A stretch of 64,000 nt of DNA from Symsagittifera roscoffensis. Taxonomy: Eukaryota > Xenacoelomorpha > Acoela > Convolutidae. The notes under the pieces were generated by a model that saw nothing but the letters and a program-made list of their open reading frames with translations, ran no database searches and had not been told where the DNA came from. The stretch lies in NCBI RefSeq assembly GCF_963678635.1, contig NW_026971169.1, positions 16,001-80,000 of the forward strand. Reading direction: 5' to 3'. This document shows positions 10,328-19,183 of this stretch, in pieces; the first letter of the stretch is position 1; every line of letters begins with the position of its first letter. A program made the position numbers and the translations under genes.

Positions 10328-12826
10328 TCAGCTTCGCTGTCTTCCAATACTTTCTCCAGCATGTCCATGGAGTTGCGGGCCGTGCACCAACTCTCCTGTT
10401 CCAACAGCCTCGGTTTGCAGCAAGTCAACATTAACCTTTTGCTCCCGGTTTCTGCAAAAGCTGTTGTGAAGACATAGGCTCACGTTTCGTTCTAGGTCAG
10501 CTCTTAAGACCTCTTTCTTCTCATCTTCAGTTACACAAGGCGCTCCAGCTACCCGCTTCACCGCTGTGGTGACCGCATTCCTGTGCGTCAAGAATGCTCT
10601 CATATAGGCTCCTGGTCCTATATCTAGCTGGAAAGATTGATAGGCTTCCGTGTTCCTCGACATGTGACGCTTCGCGCGTTCATACATCCATGATGTCATC
10701 ACTGCACGGAACCAAGGCATCAATCTTTGCCTTGACCATATTCTTTCAATGGCTTTAGGTATCCTCAGAACCTTGCAGGTGGTTCTGAAAAGATCCAATT
10801 CACGACTCATGTTCACGTTGCTCAGCTGCTCAGGAGTCGGCACGGCCGTCTCCTGCTCACTTGTGTCCGCGTTAGCCTCCAGCCATCTCACTGCCAGCAT
10901 GGCACTAACCACCACGATTGACACCTGTTGATTCTGATCAGGCAACCCCGTAGAGTATAACTCCACCACGTCCCATACTAGCATCAGATTCCCGCGTTTG
11001 GGGTACCACAACGTCTGCGCCAAGCAGTGGCAATGATACTCCCCATGGGTTCTCATTATGTTCCTTCGGGTCCGATACCCTGAGGCTCCCAGCAACGGTT
11101 CCACCTCCATCAGAATTCTGTGTAAGTCGTCTTTTTCTTCTATGGTGGGGAATTCAGTGGGTAATGCTCCACTCGCTTTCTGTTTCTGGAACTCACTCAC
11201 ATTGCCTTCGTTTAATCTCAGAAACTCTTCACCCACTACGTCTTGCAACTCGCCTTCAGATCTCTTCGGGACTGCCGGAAAGATCTTTGCCAACAAATCA
11301 TGTGACCTCTCCGATATTCTGGCCAACCTCACGCACTTTGGCACAGAGAAAAGTTGATCAATCAACACCTGCTGTGTCCTCGCATCCATCACCACCATGT
11401 GTGTAGGATATCTACTACTGCAATATGGTGCGGAGCTTGAACCCACCGGATATTTTGAACCAGTCGGTTTATGATAGGCCTCACTATCTTTCAGATTCAT
11501 CTCGTTCTCCAGAGCTTCTCTCCAGCCTCCGATCTTCTGCTCTGTCTGCAATGCTCCAGGGAATACTTCCACGCTGAGGGACGTCACTAGCTCATGGGCA
11601 CGCTCCAGGCGCTCAAGCGATTCTATCGAACTCATCATGCTACAAAATCCTAAGGCTGTGATCAAATTTACATCCGTCACCCCATGACAGTCCGCGACCA
11701 ACTCCATACCACTCTTATCCGACATGCTCAACCTTCCGTACAATCGAGCCAGTTGCCGATGCTGCTCGCTCAGCGTAACCAGGCAGTGTCCCAGGTTACA
11801 AACATGTCCTTCCATCCCACTATGTTGAGCCAAGCATGTGCCTTGCTTCAACCAATTGCTCGATGGACCTTCCTCGGACAGCTCCGTGGATGGGTTGCTC
11901 TTCCGCTTCGTCAACCTCATGGCCAGCAGATGATGTATCATGGCCAGATCATGCAAACTCGCGTCATCATCTAGGTCTAACGTGATATCCGCCGTCATGT
12001 CCCAGATTAAACCGGCGTTAGGATGAGGACACCAAGAAGGCTTCATGAGTTCCCACATCGTTACTTGACTGGTTTTCAAGGGACCGTCCCAAGAACCACA
12101 ATCAAAACTCACTTGCCCCTTTAGCTCGGGAACCGAGGGTTCGACCACTCGTTCTTCCAAGATAATTCCCAGCTTGGGTTGTTCCACCATCAGCATTCCA
12201 GTTTCTTTAATACGTTCAACCCAGAAATTGAGTACTATGACTTGCTCATAGTCGAAGTACGCTTCCCTGGCTTCTTCATTCACGAAGGGATTATACGCCA
12301 TCCCCGGTATGCCAGACACATATTGGAACGACTTCAGTTTCCCTAGTGTTGCAAACTCTTTTTGTCCTTTGACTGCTTCAATCAACTCCCGGCTCACTTT
12401 CAATTCTTTGTTGGAATATCTTCTCACCTCTTCCAACTTGCGATAGCTCTCCATGTCATTCGACTCCTTGCTTGGCACAGTCAACGGCATGTCCTGATAT
12501 AGTTCCAGGAGTGCCCTAAGGAAGTTCCTTTCGCAATCAACTCCCTTTTGCCGAGTGATCTTTATACCTTCTCCCAAAACAGGAGTGGGGATACGATCCA
12601 CCACGAACCTGACAAAGCAAAGGGCATCCTTACGCTTAGCCCATGCTATCGCAGAATCGTCTTTTGAAATCAACGCTCGCAGAGCTTCCATCAACTCCAG
12701 CTCCTGTTCCCGTGATTTCGAATCATTACTGGCTTCATACTCCGCCCTCTTGATGCCCATCAAGCACCAAGCCAACCGTACTTGCAGATCAGTTCTCACG
12801 CAAGGATGAGCCAAGTATGCCGCCAC
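10328..12826 (-). CDS. ORF2 C-terminal segment, copy A (832 codons)
   Basis: Longest open part of the C-terminal half of ORF2. A single stop just upstream (near 12855) separates it in frame from the preceding segment; copy B reads Tyr there. The protein is soluble-looking, rich in Leu, Glu and Arg, with scattered Cys and His such as CHCLAQTLWYP and LCLHNSFCRNRE. I do not recognise a fold and see no GDD, DEAD-box, kinase or nuclease motif. Conservation with copy B (3114-5550) is strong through the RQRLMPWFRA and RNAVTTAVKR blocks, so the protein was under selection before decay. The last 30 residues differ between copies. The open frame may still be translatable only if a new start is used; the first Met lies inside the homologous region. 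Confidence 0.7.
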   Translation of the reverse strand: MAAYLAHPCVRTDLQVRLAWCLMGIKRAEYEASNDSKSREQELELMEALRALISKDDSAIAWAKRKDALCFVRFVVDRIPTPVLGEGIKITRQKGVDCERNFLRALLELYQDMPLTVPSKESNDMESYRKLEEVRRYSNKELKVSRELIEAVKGQKEFATLGKLKSFQYVSGIPGMAYNPFVNEEAREAYFDYEQVIVLNFWVERIKETGMLMVEQPKLGIILEERVVEPSVPELKGQVSFDCGSWDGPLKTSQVTMWELMKPSWCPHPNAGLIWDMTADITLDLDDDASLHDLAMIHHLLAMRLTKRKSNPSTELSEEGPSSNWLKQGTCLAQHSGMEGHVCNLGHCLVTLSEQHRQLARLYGRLSMSDKSGMELVADCHGVTDVNLITALGFCSMMSSIESLERLERAHELVTSLSVEVFPGALQTEQKIGGWREALENEMNLKDSEAYHKPTGSKYPVGSSSAPYCSSRYPTHMVVMDARTQQVLIDQLFSVPKCVRLARISERSHDLLAKIFPAVPKRSEGELQDVVGEEFLRLNEGNVSEFQKQKASGALPTEFPTIEEKDDLHRILMEVEPLLGASGYRTRRNIMRTHGEYHCHCLAQTLWYPKRGNLMLVWDVVELYSTGLPDQNQQVSIVVVSAMLAVRWLEANADTSEQETAVPTPEQLSNVNMSRELDLFRTTCKVLRIPKAIERIWSRQRLMPWFRAVMTSWMYERAKRHMSRNTEAYQSFQLDIGPGAYMRAFLTHRNAVTTAVKRVAGAPCVTEDEKKEVLRADLERNVSLCLHNSFCRNREQKVNVDLLQTEAVGTGELVHGPQLHGHAGESIGRQRS

Positions 12827-14553
12827 CGTAGCAGGTGCATGAACCGCCTCGTCAAATTATCTCTGGAGGGCCGCCCTCCAGGAGATTTCTAGTTGTTTTT
12901 CCAATCCAATTTCGTTCGCTTCAGAGGACATTACCGTGCCGTATTCTTTTCGATTTAAGTTTGAATTCTCCGTGAGCTCTTTCAGATATTCCTGCATGGC
13001 TCGCTTCTCGCTCCAAGCCATCAGGTGCCCTCTCGCGGAGTTTCTCGCTTTCAACATCTCCACGTACCCTCCTGCTGGATCTCCCATGTGGACTGATTCC
13101 GGCACAGTGACTCGACTGTACTCGACCACGTCGAGTTGTCCTTCCAGCTTCAACTTGGCTATGTTGTCCGCGAGGGCCTGTAATCTTCAAGTCCTCCAGA
13201 TCCACATTGACTGATGATCTCCATCTCTAATTTAGTGTCTGCCAGGGTTCGTGCTGTTTTCTTTGATCTTACGGCAGTCGTGGTCAGACCTGCCAAGAGC
13301 ATAGGGGGTATCAGATTCTCTTTTTCTCCCCCTGTCAGCGTTGCACTATCTCCTTGCCCGCTCTCGCCTGAACAACCTGCGCTCGTTAAAGAGGTCACCC
13401 CTGCGCTGGCTCTCGACTTCACCACTCTTGGGTTCATGGCTCGACTTCCTGTTTTCCCTTTTAGTCGCTTCAGCCCCTTCCTGGCTCGTCTGACAGGTAA
13501 TTTCTTTGCAACCTTTGTAGGGGACATGAAAGAAGATGGCGTCATTAGCAATAGACTCCCATCGACTTCCCCATCGTCGTCTTCACTAAACCGGTATTCT
13601 AGCAAGTCTCTCTCTAACGCTCCCAGATCTGTCTCACCCGGTTTTCCCGTCTTTCCCTCGGTGTCGTTATCGTCATCGTCCTGATCCATCAATTCATCAT
13701 CACCTGCATCAGGTTTCGGCCTGGGTCCTGAAGGTCCTTGTCGTGAGTCTATGCCCGAGTCCTGCCGAGCCGGTACGGTCATGTCTCCTGCATGATAAAA
13801 CAACTCATCATTCACCAGGAATTCTACGGACTCCTCTCCATGTGGTGCCAGGTCCTCTATTGTTATATATGAGCCTCCCCTGCTGTCCTTTGCCACTTCC
13901 ATCATCACTACTTTCACTTCTCCTGACCACTTCACTCTTGATAAGTCATCCGTGGGAGAATACACTTCGTTCCACATTTCGGCCGAGACCTCTGGTCTCC
14001 GGGAAGGTAGTGCCTTGATCTTTTTCCTACTCCAAGCATCAGGAAATGAGAAGTCGAATGTGTGCGCGGCTGCCACATTCCAGCCGATGAAGCGCGGCTC
14101 CATCCCTTCACTCCACTTCAACATTATCTTCTCTGCATCACGAGCTGCTCCGATGCGAGGGGGAATGATGGGAGATGTGACTCCCAACAACATCCTCCTT
14201 ATCGGTGGATATCGAGGGCATTGGTCCGGCAGCGGCCTGGACCCAGAAAGCCACGCTTGCTGGTTCTCCTTAGCGTGTGCATAGGCCTCTGGTAAGAGTG
14301 GCACTCCCATAGCCGCTCCCGTATCCTTCACTACTGGTCTCAAGTTCCAAAGCTTCGGGTTGAACTGGATGTGAGAAAGTTCTTCACGGCCCATTCGGCA
14401 CTTGAAGTGTTTGTTGAAATCCATCAACATCCAACCTGGCTCCGCTATACTTCCGAACAGCCTATCGTCACTGGCCAGCCCTCTCAACTCCCTCTGTTCT
14501 ACCCAGTTCAGCACGGAACAATCCACGACTGAGACCAGGTTGACGTATAACAC
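12827..14553 (-). pseudogene. ORF2 segment with acidic linker, copy A
   Basis: Two open stretches, 14553-13159 and 13153-12857, offset by a one-base frameshift near 13170. The first begins after an in-frame stop near 14560. It has a conserved globular start, then a Pro/Asp/Glu-rich low-complexity run around 13500-13750 containing a DDDDND cluster, then a basic Arg/Lys patch (VRRARKGLKRLKGK). This acidic-to-basic layout recurs in copy B near 6000-7000. The function is not recognised. The charged, disordered composition suggests an interdomain linker or nucleic-acid contact, which is inference only. Confidence 0.65.
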
Positions 14554-15849
14554 TGAATTCCTCTATGCCTTGACTTGCACGTCCGGTAACACGAAAGACA
14601 TCACCGGTCCATACACCACCGTGACGAATTCCCGCAGTCCGTGAATCAGAGCCAACGGATCGATCCGCATCATGACTGCCAAATTTGTCAGCAAGGGCAT
14701 GCCACAAAATTGCTTGCACTCACTCGCATCCGTCGCCACCTTATCTTCTCCCGTGACGCTTCTGTTTTGTTGTAAGAGATATTGGAGCAGGAGAGTCCTC
14801 CAGTCTTTCATCTTCTTGAGCGAGGCGGTTTCCAACTGTGCATTGAACTCACGACTGGGTCCCTGTAGTTGTTCAGGGTAACGTAACAGCACAAGCAAAT
14901 CACCCAGTCAACCGTAGGTCATGGCAATCAGAGTCAGGAGTCCATCCAATCTCAAATCTGCTAACGCTTGGGTGAAGAGATTCGCCGGCCCCTTCACGAA
15001 ATTTTCGTGACCAAATGTCACGTATAAGGCTAATACCAGGCCAATCGATAACTTCCTGATGTCTCTGACAAAACTCGCGATCAAGTTCCGGGATGCCCTA
15101 GGATAGCACGTCGACAGGAAGGATGGCGTCCATCCCACACCCATTCCACCCAAGATAGCATCCGATCGTTCGTACTGTGCCCTCGTGGCTAGCACGTCAG
15201 CTTGGAACTTGTCCAGTGACATCGTGTTTACGTCCTGCATCAGCTTCAACATCATGCCCCCAGCTAACTCCCGGGAATCAAACAAGTTTTTCAGATACAC
15301 GTGTATCTCTTTTATCACTGCCGGCGCATGCTCGAACGCGTCCTCACCCAAGGTGCACAGCCTTGGTTACAAGTACAACCATATGTTGTTGTGCGGCTTC
15401 GTGCGCAAAGCCATTGCCATGAGATCTTCCTCCGCTGATGTCATGTTCTTCCTGACTGTCCTGCCCTGCTCATTCTCGGCATGATCCATCTGTCTGAACC
15501 AGAGATCATCAGCCACCTGTTGTACTAACAGATGATCGTCATCCACCCCTGGTCTTAGCTTCAGCAATCTGGCAAAGTTGGACAGCTCCAACCCCAGAAC
15601 TTCATCTAGCACCAACCGAGTTGTGCTACAATCTCTGAGCCCCTGTATGGCATTCGAAATGTCAGCCCAAACGGCGGGAAGCTCAGATCGGGACGGGTAG
15701 TAATTGTCCGGGTCTACTACTCTGTTCGGGGCAGGAATTATCACATTGAACCTCCCCTCTGCTATCGTTATGACCATTGTGTATACAAATTGAAGGGGCT
15801 CTGGCAATGCAGCGTACCCTGGTGACAACACAAAGACCACCTTCACCAC
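14554..15849 (-). pseudogene. ORF2 conserved middle region, copy A
   Basis: Three in-frame open stretches (15849-15367, 15351-14908 and 14898-14563) are separated by single stop codons. The region starts with VFVLSPGYA and includes ELPAVWADISNA, the GVGWTPSFL and YVTFG.E.FVKGP blocks, and a run of hydrophobic segments. All blocks are present in copy B at 7332-8640. Copy B has coding residues at the stop positions. The first block may belong to the preceding SGNH-like domain. No enzyme family is assigned to the rest. Confidence 0.65.
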
Positions 15850-18020
15850 ATTTTGGGTGAAACGTTGTTTTGCTGCTGTTCTACCTCAGCCATCGCCGAG
15901 AGCAGTGTCATTATCGCCTCCCCTATGACCTCGTTGCTCGGGATCGACCCATCTGTCAGACGTGACAATAAGCCCCTGCTTTGCAGATGATCATTCGAGC
16001 CTGCAACCACTATCACCTGCGGCTCCATACTGACCACCCTTCGTACACTTATCATTATGCCGATTGCCTGTCCCCAGTCCAATTTAGGTGCCGTCAAGAA
16101 AATCACGTCGGGCCAAAAGAGAGAACGGGGCGTATAAAGATAATCGGAACTGGCTACGATCAGATACTTTGCAGCTTTCATCTCTAAGGGATCGTAAGCT
16201 GCAAACAGGCCGTCGCCTATTGGGGCCTTCAGTTTCCCATATCTCTGATCATCTCCATCTACCGTGGTCGTTCGGGGATAGTCCCTTGAATACTCGCCAG
16301 GCGTCTGACCAGGTGGTTTAGCGAACTGCCTGTACATCTTATGATGCTTGTTATTGGGCTTGTTCTCTGTCTGAAACTTGCCCCTTCGAGCAGGTGGCGT
16401 CAATTCCCGGGCTCTCTGTCGGACGTCCGTAAGGGATCGCGTGTTCAAAGGTCCAAAGGTATTGTCCTGAGGCAACCCGTTCAAGTCTGCATGTCGGAGC
16501 GTAGTCGTAGAGCTGAACTGCTCCTGCTCTGCTAGCAGCCAATCCACGCCTGATATCCGATATAATCGCGACACCGTGGGACTTTCTCCGCCAATCATTC
16601 TCATCGCGTCCTCCCGACACGTCAAGGTATTCATGTTCAACTTCGTGGACATGTCCGTCTTATACTGTCCCCAATGACTCGGGTCTGATCGGTTCCAAAG
16701 CAGCAGGCTGCCTGGTTCAACTCCCTCCGCAGGCACGGCGCTCGTAGACGGTCCTGCTGCTGGAGCAGGGTTTGCCGTGGCGGGCGTATCGTTCCTCCTA
16801 GACACGGTCTGGGAGTTACTTCTGTTCTGAACCACTGATCTGCCGAGTCGGCTTTCAAGCGGTTTTGTTCTGGGAGGAGGAGCAGTCCCCAGCCTCTCTC
16901 TCACGTTTGAGCTCGGAGCGGTGGGTGCGGCTGCAGCCGTCTCCATTGCCAAGGGCCCTAGGCGGTTGACGAGGGATTCGGGCACACTTGCCCTTATTCT
17001 ACTTCCTCCGGTCGTTGAGCTGGTCCGAGCCAGAGAACTGGTCGCCCTCGACTCCTGCTCCATTTCCCTCAATTGCGTCTGAAATACATCATCCATCCAG
17101 TGTCTCCCTCGTTGGGTGTTGAAATGTATCCCATCTTTGGTAAGCGCAATGTGATCAATCAAGCGCAGCGTGTTTTCGAGATCCAGAAGTCGCAACTCGC
17201 CAGGGTTGCTTCTCACCAGATTACGGATCATTTCGTTCCACCGTGTCACGTTGCCGTTCATGAAATCTGCCACTGTGGTGCCCATCAGCGGGTTTTGTGG
17301 TATCGTGCACAGCACCACAAACCTGGGCCTATACTTCTCCTTCAGCTCATTCAGGAGGCAGACCAATAGAGGCTCCCACTTGCTCTCCGGAGTCACTGGG
17401 GCTCTCGAGACGTCGTTGGTTCCCAGCATTATCACCAGCGTATCCAGGTGATTCTCGCTTTGGAACTCCATCATCTTGATGACCTGAGCCACTGAAGCTC
17501 CTCCAAAGGACAAAGTGGTTGTCTGACCATAGACGAAGATCTCATTCAGATCCCTCACCAAACTGCCTCCTATGATCAGGTGGCGACTCCCTGGGGGAAT
17601 CACCTGGTCGCTCGTAGCGGGGTTCCAGCTCATGTCATTCAGGCAGGCTCGAGGATGCTCCGTAGCTACTTGCGTGAACTGGTGCCGTGTCATCAGATTC
17701 TTCCTGATATCCACCACGCGGGATTTTTGATTGGTTCTGCCATGCGCAGTCCCCGAGGGCACTATCGTGTGGGGTGCTCGCTCCGAGCTATTAGATGACT
17801 GATCACGACGCTGGGAAGGAACGATCCTACCCAATGTCCTTCCAGTGGTTCGGTTGATCTCCTCCATTGTCGCTCTGGCCACTTGGTTGAACGATTCTTG
17901 GAACTGAGGGGCGAGATAAGTGTCAGAAGGGTCTGGTATCATGAACCAGTCGTGTCTGCTGAGGAGCCTCGGGCTCTCTCGATGCACGCAAATCCAGAAC
18001 CTCGGTCCCTCTCGATACAC
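15843..18020 (-). CDS. SGNH/GDSL hydrolase segment of ORF2, copy A (725 codons)
   Basis: SGNH hydrolases are serine esterases or lipases with a nucleophile block, a Gly, a GxND block and a DxxH block. Here the nucleophile block is GGSLVRDL (Ser153), a FGGAS Gly block follows, GTND is at 200-203 and DGIH at 296-299, so all four blocks are present in the right order and spacing. Copy B reads GDSLV at the first block, the standard form. A Pro/Ala/Thr-rich linker follows (about 320-420), then a second alpha/beta region with a GSNDHLQSRG motif (674-683) that resembles another SGNH block without a clear nucleophile. The substrate is unknown. Esterase domains are known in ORF1 proteins of CR1-type LINEs, but this position behind a gypsy-like pol is different. 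The segment ends at a frameshift near 15846. Confidence 0.78.
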   Translation of the reverse strand: MYREGPRFWICVHRESPRLLSRHDWFMIPDPSDTYLAPQFQESFNQVARATMEEINRTTGRTLGRIVPSQRRDQSSNSSERAPHTIVPSGTAHGRTNQKSRVVDIRKNLMTRHQFTQVATEHPRACLNDMSWNPATSDQVIPPGSRHLIIGGSLVRDLNEIFVYGQTTTLSFGGASVAQVIKMMEFQSENHLDTLVIMLGTNDVSRAPVTPESKWEPLLVCLLNELKEKYRPRFVVLCTIPQNPLMGTTVADFMNGNVTRWNEMIRNLVRSNPGELRLLDLENTLRLIDHIALTKDGIHFNTQRGRHWMDDVFQTQLREMEQESRATSSLARTSSTTGGSRIRASVPESLVNRLGPLAMETAAAAPTAPSSNVRERLGTAPPPRTKPLESRLGRSVVQNRSNSQTVSRRNDTPATANPAPAAGPSTSAVPAEGVEPGSLLLWNRSDPSHWGQYKTDMSTKLNMNTLTCREDAMRMIGGESPTVSRLYRISGVDWLLAEQEQFSSTTTLRHADLNGLPQDNTFGPLNTRSLTDVRQRARELTPPARRGKFQTENKPNNKHHKMYRQFAKPPGQTPGEYSRDYPRTTTVDGDDQRYGKLKAPIGDGLFAAYDPLEMKAAKYLIVASSDYLYTPRSLFWPDVIFLTAPKLDWGQAIGIMISVRRVVSMEPQVIVVAGSNDHLQSRGLLSRLTDGSIPSNEVIGEAIMTLLSAMAEVEQQQNNVSPKMW

Positions 18021-18765
18021 ACAGCTCCTGAGCTGTTGTCCCGGGGCGCGTGTCGTTGGATCCCTCCGAGGATCTCATGCTCGCCAGAACTTCCGGTGAC
18101 ACTTGGCTCACCTTCGCCATATACAGCTCCTTCAGGTGCTTTATTTCATCCTCCTTATAAGCCACCTGTAGATCTTCGTATTTCTTCTTCCATTCGTCTC
18201 TCTCTCTCTCGAGCTATTGCCCTATACTCCTGGAGTTTGGCACACAGCTCGCTTTGATCTTTCTCCTTCTTCTCCAGCGTCTCGATCGTCTCCGACGTCT
18301 GGATCTCTATTTCACTCACCCTCACTTTCTTCGAAGGAGGAGCAGCTGTAGGAGAGTCGACCGAATGTGACGGGCCTGGCCCATCACGTTGTCTCTTCGC
18401 TCCGATGAGTGGCTGCGCCGGTTGGATGGTAAGGGCATCTCACCTAGCCGGTGGTCCCTCTGCTCACCTAGTCCTGGCTCACGAGCCAGGTCGTGGCCAG
18501 ACATTTCTCCACGCCTCCATCTCATCAGTCGATTTCGACCTTTCTCGGCGGTCCCGGACTCACCGAAGGCCAACATCAACACGACTTCCGTAGGGCGATT
18601 CCCTCGACCCTCTCATCCTAGTGCATTAAGGAGCGCGACCACAAACATCGCCAACCCCGGGTCTTCTCGTGTGAAATCACAATCGATCAGTCGCTGAGAG
18701 ATCTCGTCTAGAGTCGCTCCTAGACTCGCTGAGAGGAATTCCATGAGTTCGTTCGTGTCACCCAT
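17992..18765 (-). pseudogene. ORF2 N-terminal domain and coiled coil, copy A
   Basis: Start of ORF2 after a 420-base spacer. The first 50 residues align with the copy B start (both have a Leu-rich helix, RL.D.DF, then an LL.AL..LG segment). A TGA follows at about codon 51. The RW/GEMSGHDLA...EPGLG block matches copy B. Then comes a Glu/Lys/Gln-rich heptad region around 18150-18290 (SETIETLEKKEKDQ), spread over two frames. It probably mediated oligomerisation of the hydrolase protein. Confidence 0.6.
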
Positions 18766-19183
18766 TTCTTCTCGTTTTGATTCGTCTGATTCAGTTTATT
18801 CAGTAAACAATTTCCGATCAATCAAGATCTAAAAAACAAGTCGCGACTTAAAACCATCATTTTTGGATACAACATCATTCCGTTCTTTAAAACTCTCCAT
18901 TGAAATTCTTTTTTCAATTCTGATTTAAAAATTTAGCACCAAGGTGGATCGTCCACCTTTACTTTTGTCAGAGTAGCCTGAATGAGCGCTGACACCTTGA
19001 CACAAAACATAAAAATATATCACAACAGTAACATAACAAATAAACACATAAACATCACACACCTATACTATCACATAAAAACATAATCCTTAATACTGTA
19101 CCTAACACCTAACCTAATCTAAAACCTGACTCTAATTCTTATCGAATAACTTAATAAAAACCACTTATCGCTGAGCGCAATTC
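18766..19183 (-). other. ORF1-ORF2 spacer, copy A
   Basis: AT-rich, non-coding, and contains a hairpin (18941-18959). The spacer of copy B (37584-37978) is of similar length. How ORF2 is reached is not visible; a spliced mRNA is the usual solution at this position, but I could not assign splice sites. Confidence 0.6.
18941..18959. other. Spacer hairpin, copy A
   Basis: AAGGTGGA, 3-base loop, TCCACCTT: a perfect 8-bp stem. Copy B has TTGGACAGTCCAA at 37800-37812 in the same place. Confidence 0.6.

Larger units (their letters stand above)
10328..18765 (-). pseudogene. ORF2 of copy A: SGNH hydrolase plus unknown giant protein
   Basis: Whole second reading frame, about 2,810 codons. The start at 18765 is chosen because its first residues (LMEFL..., then RLIDCDF) align with the copy B start at 37583. 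Order: short N-terminal domain, coiled coil, SGNH/GDSL hydrolase, second SGNH-like block with GSNDHL, conserved unknown region, acidic low-complexity stretch, large conserved C-terminal region. Lesions visible: TGA near codon 51, frame changes near 18350 and 18000, a frameshift near 15846, in-frame stops between the open segments near 15367, 14908, 14560 and 12855, and a frameshift near 13170. Copy B has sense codons at most of these places, so the ancestor was probably one frame. Its position downstream of pol is that of an env or accessory gene, but no signal peptide or membrane anchor is evident. Confidence 0.8.

Noticed and set aside
10328..18765. ORF2 as a viral polymerase or envelope gene
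   Set aside because: No RdRp GDD or polymerase motif set, no signal peptide, no C-terminal membrane anchor and no Cys-rich glycoprotein pattern could be seen.
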